This document shows, in pieces, positions 50,928 to 61,435 of a stretch of DNA of 64,000 nt (its first letter is position 1; each line of letters opens with the position of its first letter). The DNA comes from Isoetes taiwanensis (taxonomy: Eukaryota > Streptophyta > Lycopodiopsida > Isoetales > Isoetaceae): the NCBI GenBank assembly GCA_021234155.1, contig JAJEKV010000064.1, positions 6,822,001-6,886,000 of the forward strand, read 5' to 3'. Both the position numbers and the translations under genes were made by a program. The notes under the pieces are model-generated. The model was not told where the DNA came from. It saw only the letters and a list, made by a program, of their open reading frames with translations, and did not search any database.

Positions 50928-52414
50928 TGTGACGTCCCCTACTCGTATACGATGCCCGCACCGTATACAAACAGGAGTTCATCCCCCGCACCAGCTCCAC
51001 ACACGATCTGAGGGCCCTCCACATATCACCGTGGACCGCCTAGAGTCCACAAAGTGGGAAGAGTGAAGGGGTCATTTTACCCCGCCTCCCCTCGGGGCCT
51101 ACCTAGCTGCGGAAGCGTAAACATACACGCCAGTAACATAACATCATATATATCCACCTCGAAGGGTGGCACATCAACATATCTGCATAGACAAAGATCA
51201 GCACAATACAAGGAAGTTCCTACCCAAGGCTCGGACTCGGGGATGGCCGACAAGCTTGGGTCTCCGAGTTCGTCGCATTTAACGAGAATCATGACAAGGG
51301 ATTGGGCTGGCATAAGAACATGGCTTGGGGTTGTCCACTCCATCCGCCCCTCCATTGCACACTTTGCGAGTAGGTTGAAAAGTGTTGGGACGGGATCAGC
51401 CGGTCGCGGGTGCATAGCCAAAGGGGCTATTCCGGGTTACATCTCCCCGGTCCGATGGGGCGGTAGGGATCACTCCCTCCGAGGAGATCTACATGCTAAC
51501 CCAAGGTGACTAGAGGGCCACTGCCCTTATTCGACTTCAACCCACTGGAGAGTGACGCATCACTCCACGGGTGTCGAGCCCATGCCTTACCCACACTCAG
51601 TGGTAAACCATCAGACCTAGTCACTCTGATCCCCGGTAGGCCTTACACACTAGAGGGATCGGTCGAGGGTTAGAACACGAACCTCCTTCTAAGCCAGTCT
51701 GGCCCCTTCACCCACAACCAGGTGGGCTCCTGTACACAGGCCGAATTCTAGTAATGCACTAAGAGGGACTAGCTAGGAGCGCTTTGAGTCTCTACCCCCC
51801 TTCCCAATACAATGAGTTCACAGAATCCAGCCGTCCATCATATCAACATAATACATAATAAAGAACTAATCTATCTCATAGAGTTAGGTTCTTTAGTTAG
51901 GTCATTCTCGGAATCTACTTGGCTGTTAGGGGTGATCTAATAGGCTAAACCTACTGATTCGAAGGCTGGAGTAAGGTTTATGCTATTTGATCGACCAAAT
52001 ACCTGATCCCTGGTTCACTCCTCTCGATCCGAAGGCGTCCATGTCTCTGAGATGCGGTCGGAAGGACGATCTGACAAGCTGGGGCGTATTGGCAGATCGT
52101 GGGAGTTGGAATTGACTCCTCAGGCGCGCGAATCGGAGCTCAGAAGGTCTGTGAGCGAAGAAGGGAATGTTAGGGTTTGGTGCCTTATGTAGGCTATCAG
52201 TTAGGTTTAGGGTTCTCATGACCCTTGGTCTACCTTTAATGGTTTAAAGGTCTAAGGGTGCGCGTATTGCTAAGTGTGCGCCCTATTGCAAGTTGCCCCC
52301 TAGGGCGTCCTTGCTTGGGTATGCGTCGGTGTACACGTCGACTAGACGACGTGTACGCGTGACGGCGCAGTGCGGTATACGTCTTGAGACCGTATATCGT
52401 ACTGGAACGTCACA
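50928..52414 (-). repeat. 3' LTR, complete (1487 bp)
   Basis: Starts TGTGACGTTCC and ends GGGGACGTCACA on the minus strand, so its terminal eight bases are an inverted repeat (TGTGACGT/ACGTCACA). The right part of the window repeats it from 62966. Many differences from the 5' LTR are of the type CG here versus CAG or CTG there. Confidence 0.95.
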
Positions 52415-52428
52415 TTCTCCCCACCTTG
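52415..52428 (-). other. Polypurine tract
   Basis: CAAGGTGGGGAGAA on the minus strand directly before the TG of the 3' LTR, the primer site for plus-strand DNA. A near copy (CCCAAGGTGGGGAGA) lies about 40 bases upstream. Confidence 0.9.
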
Positions 52429-53226
52429 AATTGATGCTGTCCGCAGCATCATGGTCTCCCCACCTTGGGATCTTCTTAACCTGCAATCAACCTCATGCAT
52501 ACGATATATCTATTATTACATTTATACATTTAATAGAATTACCTTAAGGTGATATTTACGGGACATTATTGAACTATTATTCAATCAAATGCTTAATTAT
52601 TCACATGTCATTACAACGGTTACTCATAATTTATGATATATACTATTATTCTTCGAGGTACTCTTTATTCCTTGCAACACTTTTAGACACAATTGTGTTG
52701 CAAGTCTTCGTAGTCCGACCTCCTAGCCCTCCGGAGCGCTCTGTCACACTACGTTAGTACCATATTTAATTATTTATAAAGTTTTGGTTATATGGTGACC
52801 ACCCCCCCTATCTACATGGATGCATGGCTAATCTCCCGGTGTAGGAAGAGGGTGATTCTTCCATTATGGCCGTGGAGACAGCGCCTATATGCCTATATGC
52901 CACTCATGCCTACACCTTTAGTTGGCCAGCGTGGGGGATAGGTCCTTCCCGTATGTGGGGCGTGAAGGCCTGATTCCTCCTATCAAAGCATATATGGGGC
53001 TAGAGGTGCTTTTCCTATCAATGCATTCCTCAATGACCTCCTTTCTCTCGAGGTCGTCTACTTCCGTGGGATAGAAGTAGACTTTCCAAGCGGCACCGCG
53101 GTCATGCCTACATTGACATTACACCACGTCCTAGAGATCACCGTAGTAATCTCATCATCGGTTACAACGCATGCAACCCTTACCTCATAGGTTGCATGCG
53201 TAGATTATACCTAACTAGGCAAGCTA
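52429..53226 (-). other. Noncoding tail between integrase and 3' LTR
   Basis: About 800 bases without an open frame of note and no envelope-like gene. Confidence 0.6.
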
Positions 53227-54181
53227 TTAGTCTACACAAATCGACATGCCTGGGCCGATTTCTTCGGAGATGACCTTGCCATCCCATTGCTCCATAAACT
53301 ACTGTTTTTCCAGATCTCTTTTAAGTACCCATGTCGCGTCTTCCACCGGCAAGTATTTCCACTTGACCAAGTATTGGAGAAACTCCGATCTCCTTGTTTT
53401 CTTGAATGCTTTATCAAGAATTAGCTCTGGAACTATTTCCAACTGCTCTTCTGTCATCTCCAACATCGTTGGAGTGTCCAAAACTTCTTCTGGGTTGGGA
53501 GTATGCTTCTTCAGCAGACTCACGTGGAAGACTTTGTGGATCTTTAAGTGTGCTGGCAAGTCTAACTTGTAGGATTGGTAACCCACTCTCTTGACTATTT
53601 TGAAGGGTCCAGCCCACCTTGGAGCAAGCTTCTTGCAATTCCCGATGCGGAGCTTCGCCTGCTTCACCTTGATCTTGAGCCACACATTGTCGCTAACTTC
53701 GAACTCCTTGACTGTTCTATACTTGTCGGCGATGCTCTTTTGCCGACTCCTTGCTGCTAGGAGATATCCTCGCACTTTTTCCACGAGCTGCTGCATGTCA
53801 CTCAACATTTGTTGCGAGACTTCCACTTTTGACACGGGATTGTGCCAAGTGTCTGGAGTTAGGCATTGGTAGCCGTAGTTGATCATGAACGACGACATTT
53901 GGGATGATTCCTGCTTGGTGCTATTGTATGCAAATTCCACCAAGTGAATAAATTCCTCCCACATACCTTGCTTGTTCCAGACATAGTTTCGGAGCATGTC
54001 TTCCAAAATTCTATTGACACGCTCCGTTTGCCCATCCGTTTGTGGATGATAGGCCGTGTTCATGGATAGCTTCGTCCCAATCGTTGTGAAGAGATCCTGC
54101 CAGAAGGCGCTGATGAACTTCGGGTCTTGGTCGGAGATAATCTCCCTTGGCATGCCATGAAGTCTGAAAATCTCTTTGGTG
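53227..54181 (-). pseudogene. Integrase C-terminal half with chromodomain
   Basis: Continues the integrase catalytic core after the hAT insertion. It has REIISDQDPKF (second Asp of DDE) and NTAYHPQTDGQTERVNR with the catalytic Glu, then the C-terminal SH3-like region (DNVWLKIKV, KLAPRWAGPFKI, VFHVSLLKKH). It ends with a chromodomain: ELILDKAFKK, FLQYLVKWKY and EDATWVLKRDL. Chromodomains of this type in chromoviral integrases are known or thought to guide insertion to chromatin with methylated H3. A TAG after DLEKQ (53296-53298) cuts its last helix; the frame continues 22 codons to a stop at 53227-53229. The aromatic cage is only partly recognisable by eye. Confidence 0.85.
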
Positions 54182-54786
54182 CAGGGAATAAATTACTAAT
54201 CGCATATTTCTTATTAGACAGAATGACTTTAGCTAAACTTGCTCGATATTAGTCCCAAAACTTTCTATGGTTTAGCTAAACTCTACACATTTTTTCTCTC
54301 ATACTTTCTAGCGTTTAGCTAAACTACCCCAAACATCATCCCAAAAAATTTCTATGGTGTGGCCTACAGAAAATATTAAGCCAAATTACTATATGTTTTT
54401 TCAATTGTTTCCACTTATTTTGGTCATTTTCTTTGTGAAAACATTCTAAAATAATGCTAATTAGCAAAGTCTAGGACTCAAATTAATTCATAATTCTAGA
54501 AACTAAACTACTAGTCATATATTTCATATTAACTAGAATGATGTTAGCTAAACTAGCCCGAAATTCATTCTAAAAGTTTCTATGGTTTGGCTAAACAATA
54601 CAAAATTTTACTCTCTTACTTTCTAGCGTTTGGCTAAAGAACTCCAGGGTTGGTGCAGTCCCAAAAAAAGTTAAGCTAAAATTATTATTTTTTTCCCAAT
54701 TTTTTCCATTTACTTTAGCCAATTTTTTTTGAAAATGTGCTAAAAAATTGCCAAATAGCTAAGTTTAGCTCTTAAATTATTCCATG
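54182..54786. mobile_element. 605-bp non-autonomous hAT-like element inside integrase
   Basis: Starts CAGGGAATAA and ends TTATTCCATG, imperfect 10-bp terminal inverted repeats. CTTTGGTG flanks it on both sides (54174-54181 and 54787-54794), the 8-bp duplication typical of hAT. Removing it with one copy restores the integrase frame (AKLFTK to EIFRLHG). Internally it has repeated TTTAGCTAAAC phrases and no coding capacity. Confidence 0.9.
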
Positions 54787-55750
54787 CTTTGGTGAAGAGC
54801 TTTGCCGTGTCCATGGCTGTGTCCGTGGTCCTACAAGGCACAAAATGGGACATCTTCGACAACTTGTCGACCACGACCATCAAGGCATCCTTACCTCTTA
54901 CTGTTCTTGGCAGTCCTGTTATAAAATCCATGCTGACGACCCACTTAGCGTTTGGTACAGTTAATGGTTCCAAGGCACCTGGAATTCGAAGTTGTTCTGC
55001 CTTCGTTTGTTGGCATAGCTGACACTCCTTGATGTGGCGAGCTATCTGCTTCTTCATTCCTGGCCAATAGTAGCTGCTACGCACTTTGAAATATGTCTTC
55101 ATGAATTCTGCGTGGCCAGCTATTGGGCTGTTGTGGGTGTCGTGGAGGATCAACTTTCTTACTCCAGATGATTCCGGCACGCACAACTTGTTCTTATGGT
55201 ATAGGAGGTTACCTTCCTTTTTAAAGTTTTTGAAGGTTTCCCTCTCCTTGTCCGTTCTCGCTTCCTTGGACAAGCTTGCCCATACTTCTTTGAAGTCCAC
55301 ATCCGTTGGCAGGGTTTCTTCTATCTTTTTCCCGAATTCGCTGAAGAGCGTCGAGATTGCGTTGCAGTGCACTCTGGTTGTCAGGGGATGCCTTGAAAGC
55401 GCATCCACCACCACATTAAGCTTCCCGGGTTTGTAGACTATCTCAAAGTCGTACGCCTCGAGAAATTCCATCCACCTTCTCTGCCTCAGATTGAGATGTG
55501 GTTGTGTGAATACGTACTGGAGGCTCTGGTGATCAGTGTCCAACTGGAATTTCCTCCCTAAGAGGTAATGCCTCCAGATTCTCAACGCCCTGACAACTGC
55601 TAGCAGCTCTTGATCATGCGTCGGGTAACGCATTTCGGCGTCGTTCATTTTCCTTGAGTCGTACGCTATTACCCGCTCTTCTTGCATCAAAGACCGCACT
55701 GTGGCTATCTTGCTTGCGTCCGTTGCCACTAACTTGTCCTTTTCCCGTCG
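54787..55750 (-). pseudogene. RNase H and integrase N-terminal half
   Basis: RNase H begins at ATDASK, with AYDSRKMNDAEMRYPTHDQELLA and FQLDTDHQSL following; it removes the RNA strand of the replication hybrid. The linker is followed by the integrase zinc finger (HDTHNSPIAGH ... CQLCQQ, an HHCC set), SSYYWPGMKK and the first catalytic Asp in VSMDFITGLP. It is in the same frame as protease and reverse transcriptase. The hAT element interrupts it after AKLFTK. A stop lies just before RNase H, where the local sequence is also scrambled (ATVRSLMQEE where the family has ATGAVLMQEE). Confidence 0.88.
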
Positions 55751-56701
55751 GCGGGGTCAAGGCGGGGCGGTTGTCAAAGCTTCCTTCAACAATTCGAATC
55801 CCGCTTGGGCTTTCTTGAGCCAATGGTCTGCCCAATTTTGACTTTCTCGCCTTTGTTAAGTCCGTCGATTGGGGCTGCTATCTTTCTTGAAGTTTTTTGA
55901 CGAATCTCTGTAATACCCTGCTAGGCCAAGGAAACTTCTGACCTCATGGACGTTCTTTGGTGCCGGCCATTGGATTACTGCTTCAATCTTGGCGGGGTCT
56001 GTCGAGATTTCTTCTGCTGAAATCACATGACCGAGGTATTCTACCTTCTCTGTTGCGAAATGATACTTCGACAACTTGGCATACAATTGATGCCTCCTTA
56101 ACTTCTCGAGCACCTTCCTGACGTGCTGAGCATGCTCTTGAATGGATTTACTGTACACGAGAATGTCGTCAAAGAACACTATCACAAAGGTGTCCAAGTA
56201 TTCTCTGAAGATGTCGTTCATGAGTCTCATGAACGTAGCTGGGGCGTTGGATAGCCCAAATGGCATTACGGTGAATTCGTAATGCCCATACCTGGTCCTG
56301 AAAGCTGTTTTGTGGATGTCCTCTTCCTTTATTCTGATCTGGTGATAACCTGACCTTAGGTCGATCTTGGAGAATACCTTTGCCCCTTGGAGCTGATCCA
56401 TCAAGTCGTCTGACCTGGGGAGTGCGTACTTGTTCTTGATGGTGTGCTTGTTCAATTGTCTGTAATCTATGCACATCCTCAAGCTTCCATCCTTCTTCTT
56501 GACAAAGAGTATGGGTGCCCCGAATGGTGAGACACAAGGCCTGATGAAGCCTAGATCGAGCAATTCTTGTAGCTGCTTCTTTAGCTCTGTGAGTTCATGT
56601 GTGGTCATTCTGTATGGGGCCTTGCTTGTCGGCTTGGTCCCTGGCTCGAGTGCTATCTCACACTCTACTCCCCTGTAGGGGGGGAAGTTTCTCGATCTCA
56701 T
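55751..56701 (-). pseudogene. Reverse transcriptase
   Basis: Ty3-type polymerase core: [72 protein letters not shown] (first catalytic Asp), [28 protein letters not shown] (FxDD catalytic box; the second position is usually Ile), then the thumb with EYLGHVIS and [12 protein letters not shown]. The frame meets TAA at 55856-55858 and another stop about 60 bases further on, in the connection to RNase H, where single-base losses and gains are evident. Confidence 0.9.
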
Positions 56702-56800
56702 CTGGAAAGAGATCGTGGAACTCCGTAATCAAGTTGGCGATTGGCTTGGGCAAGTTGCTGAGCACCTTGTCTTCTTTGCTTGCTTCCGATTCGGGTTCGT

Positions 56801-57235
56801 TCATCTCGAGTTTGAAGATGTATGCCACTTCTCGCTCTTTATAGATTTGAGCAGCTTCTTAACGGACATACATTGCATGATGGGGGTGACTTCTTTACCT
56901 GTGATCTCAATGGCTTTGCCGTCGGGCATTGGGAAGGTCACCTTCCGCTTTCCACAATCAATGATGGCCCCTGCTGGTCCAAGGTACTCCATTCCAACGA
57001 TCAAGTCGATTTGCCAATGCCCATTACTTACGCCCCCATCGAATATTAATCCCCGGCAAGTCAATGTCGAAGTTGATTCTCTTCCCCATCGTATGTCTTC
57101 TTGCCCGCTTGCCAAGATTATCGGCCTTGGTTTGGACTTTAGGGGATTCAATTTCAACATTTCAACCATCCTCGGGGACGCGAAGTTATGGCTACTTCCG
57201 GAGTCTATCAAGACTATGAAGGACTTGGCCTTTGC
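56801..57235 (-). pseudogene. Aspartic protease
   Basis: IDSGSSHNFA is the D-S-G catalytic loop of retroviral-type proteases, followed by a hydrophobic glycine-containing stretch (DLIVGMEYLGPAGAIIDC) corresponding to the second strand region and the conserved W/L-G-M motif (VGMEYL). It releases the mature proteins from Gag-Pol. A stop separates it from reverse transcriptase in this copy although both are in one frame. Confidence 0.85.
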
Positions 57236-57291
57236 CTTTCCTACTGTGGTGATTACCTTATACTGGTCCCGCCGTTTCAGTATCTATAGCG

Positions 57292-58602
57292 TCAAGATGT
57301 GGCACTCACCACGAATGTAATCGCGTGCCTCCTCGCAGATCCTCGTCGATGGGGTGTCCCATCCGCCCAACTCTCGCTAGCCGAGCTCATAACAAATGGG
57401 AAGGGTTCGCCGGCGGTTGGCCATTGGAAACATCTAAAGCAGAGTTGCTTCTCTATGCACTCCTGCCTTTTCTCCTTGGGCGCCTGTAAGAAGGATCGTA
57501 CTGCTTTGGAGTAGTTGGAACCTTCCTGTTTGTCCTTGAAGGACACCTGCTTCCTTTCCTGCTGTCTCCCCTGGTTGCTATTATATGGGGACTTTCCTGG
57601 GCTTGGGCTGGCTGCTCTCGGACTGTAGCTCCCTGTTGCTTTGCCTCTATCCTGATAGTGAGGCTGCCTTTGTGTGTTGTTCTGCGGTCCGGATCCTTGC
57701 AAACTAATTGCTTTGGATTCCGCTTCCGACACTATTTTAGGATCTATTGCCCTTACGAGTTTCCTGAGTTCTTCGTTCAGCCCTTCTATGTAGCTTTCTA
57801 CCGCATGTTTCTCGCTCAGCTTTGGCACGTACAGTCTTAATCTCATGAATTCTTCGGTGTATTTCTGCACCGTCTTGTACCCCTGCTGCAATCTGTAAAA
57901 CTGCTGCATCATGTTCGACTTGTGTTCCCGAGGGACATAGTGTTTCTTGAAAGCTTTTGAGAACTTCTTAAAGCGACATGCATCTCTGCTCAACCCGTGG
58001 GCCTTGGCATAGCCCTTCCACCATATGCGTGCGGCTCCTTTCAGGTTGGCCGTCGCCACCCTGCCTTTGTCTTTGTCCTTCATGCCATAGGCATTGCCGT
58101 ACTCACTCATTTCATCTAGCCATGCCTCCGCCTCTAAGTCGGATCTGTTCTCGTCCGAGAACTGTTCGAGTTTCCGGGCTTTCCACACATTGCCCAGTGC
58201 TAAGTCCACCTTCTTCTGGTAATCTAGGGCCTTAGTGTCCTTCTGCCTGCTGTCTCTACGGTCCGGTGCCTGCTCGGCCTCTTTTTCGGACTCAGAGTCC
58301 GAGGTTGAGCTTGTTTCGGAGGTCTCTATGCTAGTGGACCTCCTTCTCTTACTCCTTCTCTTGTCTTTCCCCGACTTCGGGGGTGTCGTTTGTGGCCCGG
58401 ATGATGCTTGGGCTGCTAGTAGGGCCTTTATCTGGTCCAGGTCTGTTCGCATCTGCGGCAACTCTTCTTCTGGTGTCATGGGGCCATATCCCTCGAAGAG
58501 GTTCCTTTGAAGGGGTTGCCTGTCAGGAGTTTCTTCATCTCTGTTGGGCCTCCTGTTTTGCTCGACTGTTCGTTGTTCCCTTTCTGCATACACAATTGGT
58601 CA
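57292..58602 (-). CDS. Gag
   Basis: About 430 residues. The N-terminal third is charged (basic KDKRRSKRRRS and Ser/Glu stretches). The Retrotrans_gag capsid region follows with ATANLKGAARIWWKGY, FKKHYVPREHK, KTVQKYTEEFMRLR and YIEGLNEELRKLV. The nucleocapsid end has LCFRC but the rest of a CCHC knuckle is lost, probably through a frameshift near 57420. No ATG opens the frame: it runs from a stop at about 58603, and the first in-frame Met is in YGPMTPEE, near residue 39. A TATGCAG acceptor-like site at the start leaves room for splicing from upstream. Gag is in a different frame from pol. Confidence 0.85.
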
Positions 58603-58763
58603 TGGTTGTACGGTTAGTTTTGTTTGTTCTGTTGCATTATATGTGTTGTTGGTATAGTTGCGGAACAAAATATATCAACAAAACATTTAAAAATGCAAAA
58701 GAAGTTATATTTATATTATATAATATGTTTACTACAAAAGACTTCTGGTATCAAGATTCCTAA

Positions 58764-59429
58764 CTATTCTTGATAACGCCGGTAGGATGGATTATCCTCT
58801 AGGAACTTCTTCACTTGGGCTGTTCCCACTGAATGACCCAAGTTCCTAAGGACGTTGACTGAAGATCCACCCTGCAAAGCTCTCGCCAAATCTTCGACTC
58901 TGCGCTCGGAGGTATAAGCGGTGGTCACTGCTAGCCTTCCCTGTCGCCTGTAAGGTATGGCGAAGTCAAAAACATCGAGTGCTACCGCTCTCTTCACCAG
59001 GATGGCATACTCGGTGTTGAGGGGTAGCCGAGCATGCCGGCCAAATCCTGAGAGCGCGATTAGCATCGACACTCCTTCCTCGCCCCTGGGGGTGAATTTG
59101 CGGTGAATTACCGCTATTCTTCCATCTATCAGTAGGGGAAGGTAATACCGCATAACGACACTGCCGTTGCGTGGCGATTCGCCCCTCGGCATTTCGGTAT
59201 CCAGCGGTTCCGCCGCAAAATCATCAACCTCCACCGTGGTGAGCTCCCAGTAGTCCATGATTCTTTGAAGCTCTCGAGGTCGAATCCCGCCTCTTCTCTC
59301 CCGGGGAGGTGTTGCCGAAGAGCTTGCCGTTAAGATGTTCGATGTCGCGTGGCGAATCCCCATCTGTTCCTGTAGAGCAAGGAACTCTTCCTCCGTCGGT
59401 AGTTGGTTTGCGGCCTGGTCTGGCTCCAT
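58764..59429 (-). CDS. Unknown ORF C of the retroelement
   Basis: 221 residues from an ATG, no internal stop. The N-terminus is acidic (EPDQAANQLPTEEEFLALQE). A compact-looking middle (about residues 50-190) has alternating hydrophobic strands (VVMRYYLPLLIDGRIAVIH, SMLIALSGFGRHARLPLN, AILVKRAVALDVFDFAIPYR). I do not recognise a family. It lies between ORF B and gag in the same orientation, about 68 bases after ORF B. It could be an extra structural or accessory protein. Its intactness in an element whose pol is broken is notable. Confidence 0.6.
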   Translation of the reverse strand: MEPDQAANQLPTEEEFLALQEQMGIRHATSNILTASSSATPPRERRGGIRPRELQRIMDYWELTTVEVDDFAAEPLDTEMPRGESPRNGSVVMRYYLPLLIDGRIAVIHRKFTPRGEEGVSMLIALSGFGRHARLPLNTEYAILVKRAVALDVFDFAIPYRRQGRLAVTTAYTSERRVEDLARALQGGSSVNVLRNLGHSVGTAQVKKFLEDNPSYRRYQE

Positions 59430-59497
59430 GATCCGCCTCTTTGCTGTAGGCTTGGATGTCCGGGAGGTCGACTCTCAGATGTAAGTGTCGGCTTCCC

Positions 59498-60307
59498 TTA
59501 CTTGGAGTGGGAAGTCGATGCTCCTCGGATGATGAAGTCGCCCAGTCCGTTCTTCTGAGTTGGTGCGATAACTCTTCGGTCGATACTTCCTTTCCCCTCG
59601 CACTCAGGGAGGTTTTGGATGTCGCTTAGAAGCAGAAACTCTTCGCCCTCGACAATGATAGGGGCTAGGCTTGTAATGCCTAGCCCAAGGGGCGGCGCGA
59701 CTCTAAGAGTTTGCCGGCTTCTTTTGAAGTCTTGCCACTCTTGTTCTGCCTGTCGCCGCTCTTCCGCTGGGTCGAGCTCGACGTAGTCTTCCTCCTCTTC
59801 TGATTCCTCTTCTTCTGAGTCTTCTTCTTTTCCTTCCTGCTCCTGTTCGTATTGCGTAAGGAGCCGTTGTTCTGCTGCTATGGCTAATGGGTCCACATCC
59901 ATGGGTGGAATGGAGGTTTCTCCCACGGTGTTCTCGGCACGATGGGTAAGGAAAATTGCTAGGGCAGTGTTAAAAGAGAAATATTTGGTCCTATTGACAG
60001 TTAGGACCATTGGCTCGGGCGTGCGCTGCGCCTTGTTTGTCAGGTACTTGGCAATGTTTGGAACATCGCCTAAAGCTACTTGCAGGGATTGCCTAGGAAC
60101 AAAGTAACCTACGCAAGGTGGGAGTTGCACTAGTGCTGGTTCTACCCTAGCTTGGAATTCCGATAGGACTCTACTGTAAGTTGGGGTTGCGTGCAAAGTT
60201 GCTTGGACATCTACCTCCTTCCTGAAGACATGGAAAAGTTGGTCGATGTCGGCCTCGGCAGCATGAGCGCTGGCGCTGTACCATCTGCGAAAATCAGAGG
60301 TTGCCAT
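59498..60307 (-). CDS. Unknown ORF B of the retroelement, with acidic tract
   Basis: 269 residues from an ATG in good context (CCAATGG). The first about 140 residues are mixed alpha/beta in look. Residues about 155-180 are strongly acidic (EEDSEEEESEEEEDY), then a basic-acidic helix (AEERRQAEQEWQDFKRSR) and a hydrophobic C-terminal part. Acidic tracts are common in histone chaperones and may suit a partner of the H3-like protein in the same element, but this is inference; there is no recognised chaperone fold. Two 67-bp palindromes lie 315-582 bases upstream, as they do upstream of the H3 ORF. Confidence 0.6.
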   Translation of the reverse strand: MATSDFRRWYSASAHAAEADIDQLFHVFRKEVDVQATLHATPTYSRVLSEFQARVEPALVQLPPCVGYFVPRQSLQVALGDVPNIAKYLTNKAQRTPEPMVLTVNRTKYFSFNTALAIFLTHRAENTVGETSIPPMDVDPLAIAAEQRLLTQYEQEQEGKEEDSEEEESEEEEDYVELDPAEERRQAEQEWQDFKRSRQTLRVAPPLGLGITSLAPIIVEGEEFLLLSDIQNLPECEGKGSIDRRVIAPTQKNGLGDFIIRGASTSHSK

Positions 60308-60621
60308 TGGTTAAATGCGGAAGAGGGTATCAAACGGTTGCAAGAGCGCCTCAAGGAGTTGAAAAATCGGCTAAGAGGGCAGGAGCAAACTTGTAGGGTG
60401 CTACGTGTGAAATGAGGGACCTATTTATAGAAAAGGGAGAAAACCCTAATTTTTGGGTGACTTAGAAAATTCTTGGGGTTGGGTGATTGTAGTCTATACT
60501 GAGGTCAAAATGGGAATTTGAAGACTAGCTCAAGTGTTAGAGCATGGCTGGATTACTTAAAAGATGCTATACAACGGGTTGAAGATCATTTGGGCAAGTC
60601 CTGATGAAGAAATGGTAGGAG

Positions 60622-60688
60622 GTCTCACAGCTTGTGCCTCGCTCAAAAGCTAAAGTTTAGTTTCTTGACCAGGCGCGAGCTGTGAGAC
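60622..60688. promoter_or_regulatory. 67-bp palindrome, copy 1
   Basis: Outer arms GTCTCACAGCTTGTGCCT and AGGCGCGAGCTGTGAGAC pair with one mismatch region; the centre is GCTAAAGTTTAGT. It lies upstream of ORF B. Confidence 0.85.
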
Positions 60689-60822
60689 ATCAGTCCCATT
60701 TTGATCAAAACGTGTCCAATTTAGGTGAACTAAGGGTGTAAGGATGATGGGTTCATCAAATCAGGTAGAATTGACCCCTTATTTGGTCAATTTGGAGCTG
60801 TTTTGGGCAAGTTTTGGGCAAG

Positions 60823-60889
60823 GTCTCACAGCTTGCGCCTCGCTCAATAACTAAAGTTTAGTTTTTCGACCAGGCGCGAGCTGTGAGAC
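60823..60889. promoter_or_regulatory. 67-bp palindrome, copy 2
   Basis: Outer arms GTCTCACAGCTTGCGCCT and AGGCGCGAGCTGTGAGAC, centre ACTAAAGTTTAGT. It begins 201 bases after copy 1 and lies about 150 bases past the end of the H3 fold. Confidence 0.85.
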
Positions 60890-61033
60890 ATCACGCCTTT
60901 CGGTCTGCAATTGTCCTATTTAGCTGAAATAAAAGCTAAAACCTGCTAACTTGTCCTAATTAATCAAGTTCAGGCAATTAAAGTACACAAAATTGTTCCA
61001 TATTACAAAATTTTCAATTATTTACAAAATGTT

Positions 61034-61435
61034 CTAAGGGCGTTCTCCCTTAATGCGTCTAGCAAGATACATATCTTGCCTCATAAGGGTTACCCGTTTG
61101 GCATGAACAGTGCAAGATGTTGAGTCTTAAAAATGTTGCACTATAAACTGCTCAGCCGCTTCTTGCAGTGCCAGCAGCATTTCATCTGTGACCCTAAAGT
61201 CGGTCCTGAAATCCTGCATTACTTCTCTAACTAGCCGAGCAAAGGGGGCGCGGGGAATTAGGAAGCCGTAGCTGCGCTGGAAGTGTCGAATCTCCCGTAG
61301 CGCTCTTTGCTCGAGCTGCTTCTTAGTGAGCTTCTTCTGGACAGGCTTTTTCGGGACCTTGGGCTTTGGTGGTGGTGGTCGTAGGGTTTGCTGCTTTGTG
61401 GGGTGACCCCCTTCGATGGTTTTGACCCTGTTCAC
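61034..61435 (-). pseudogene. Histone H3 fold, with one internal stop codon
   Basis: After a Pro/Lys-rich linker (RPPPPKPKVPKKPVQKK) the frame gives a complete H3 fold: ALREIRHFQRS (alpha-N), FLIPRAPFARLVREVMQDF (alpha-1), loop 1 RTDFRV, LLALQEAAEQFIVQHF (alpha-2), then TAA at 61127-61129, and in the same frame [15 protein letters not shown] and [11 protein letters not shown] (loop 2 and alpha-3), ending at TAG (61034-61036). By eye it aligns without a gap to plant H3 over 90 positions, about 50 identical. Loop 1 has canonical H3 length, not the longer CENH3 loop, though LIP before alpha-1 and EIRHFQ recall CENH3. The frame has no ATG (first codon GTG) and overlaps the tail ORF by four bases in the -1 frame, so an intact protein would fuse both. 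H3 pairs with H4 in nucleosomes. Confidence 0.9.

Noticed and set aside
61034-61435. Calling the histone fold a CENH3
   Set aside because: Loop 1 has canonical H3 length and the tail is ARTKQTARK; only a few residues (LIP before alpha-1, EIRHFQ, VTLM) resemble CENH3.
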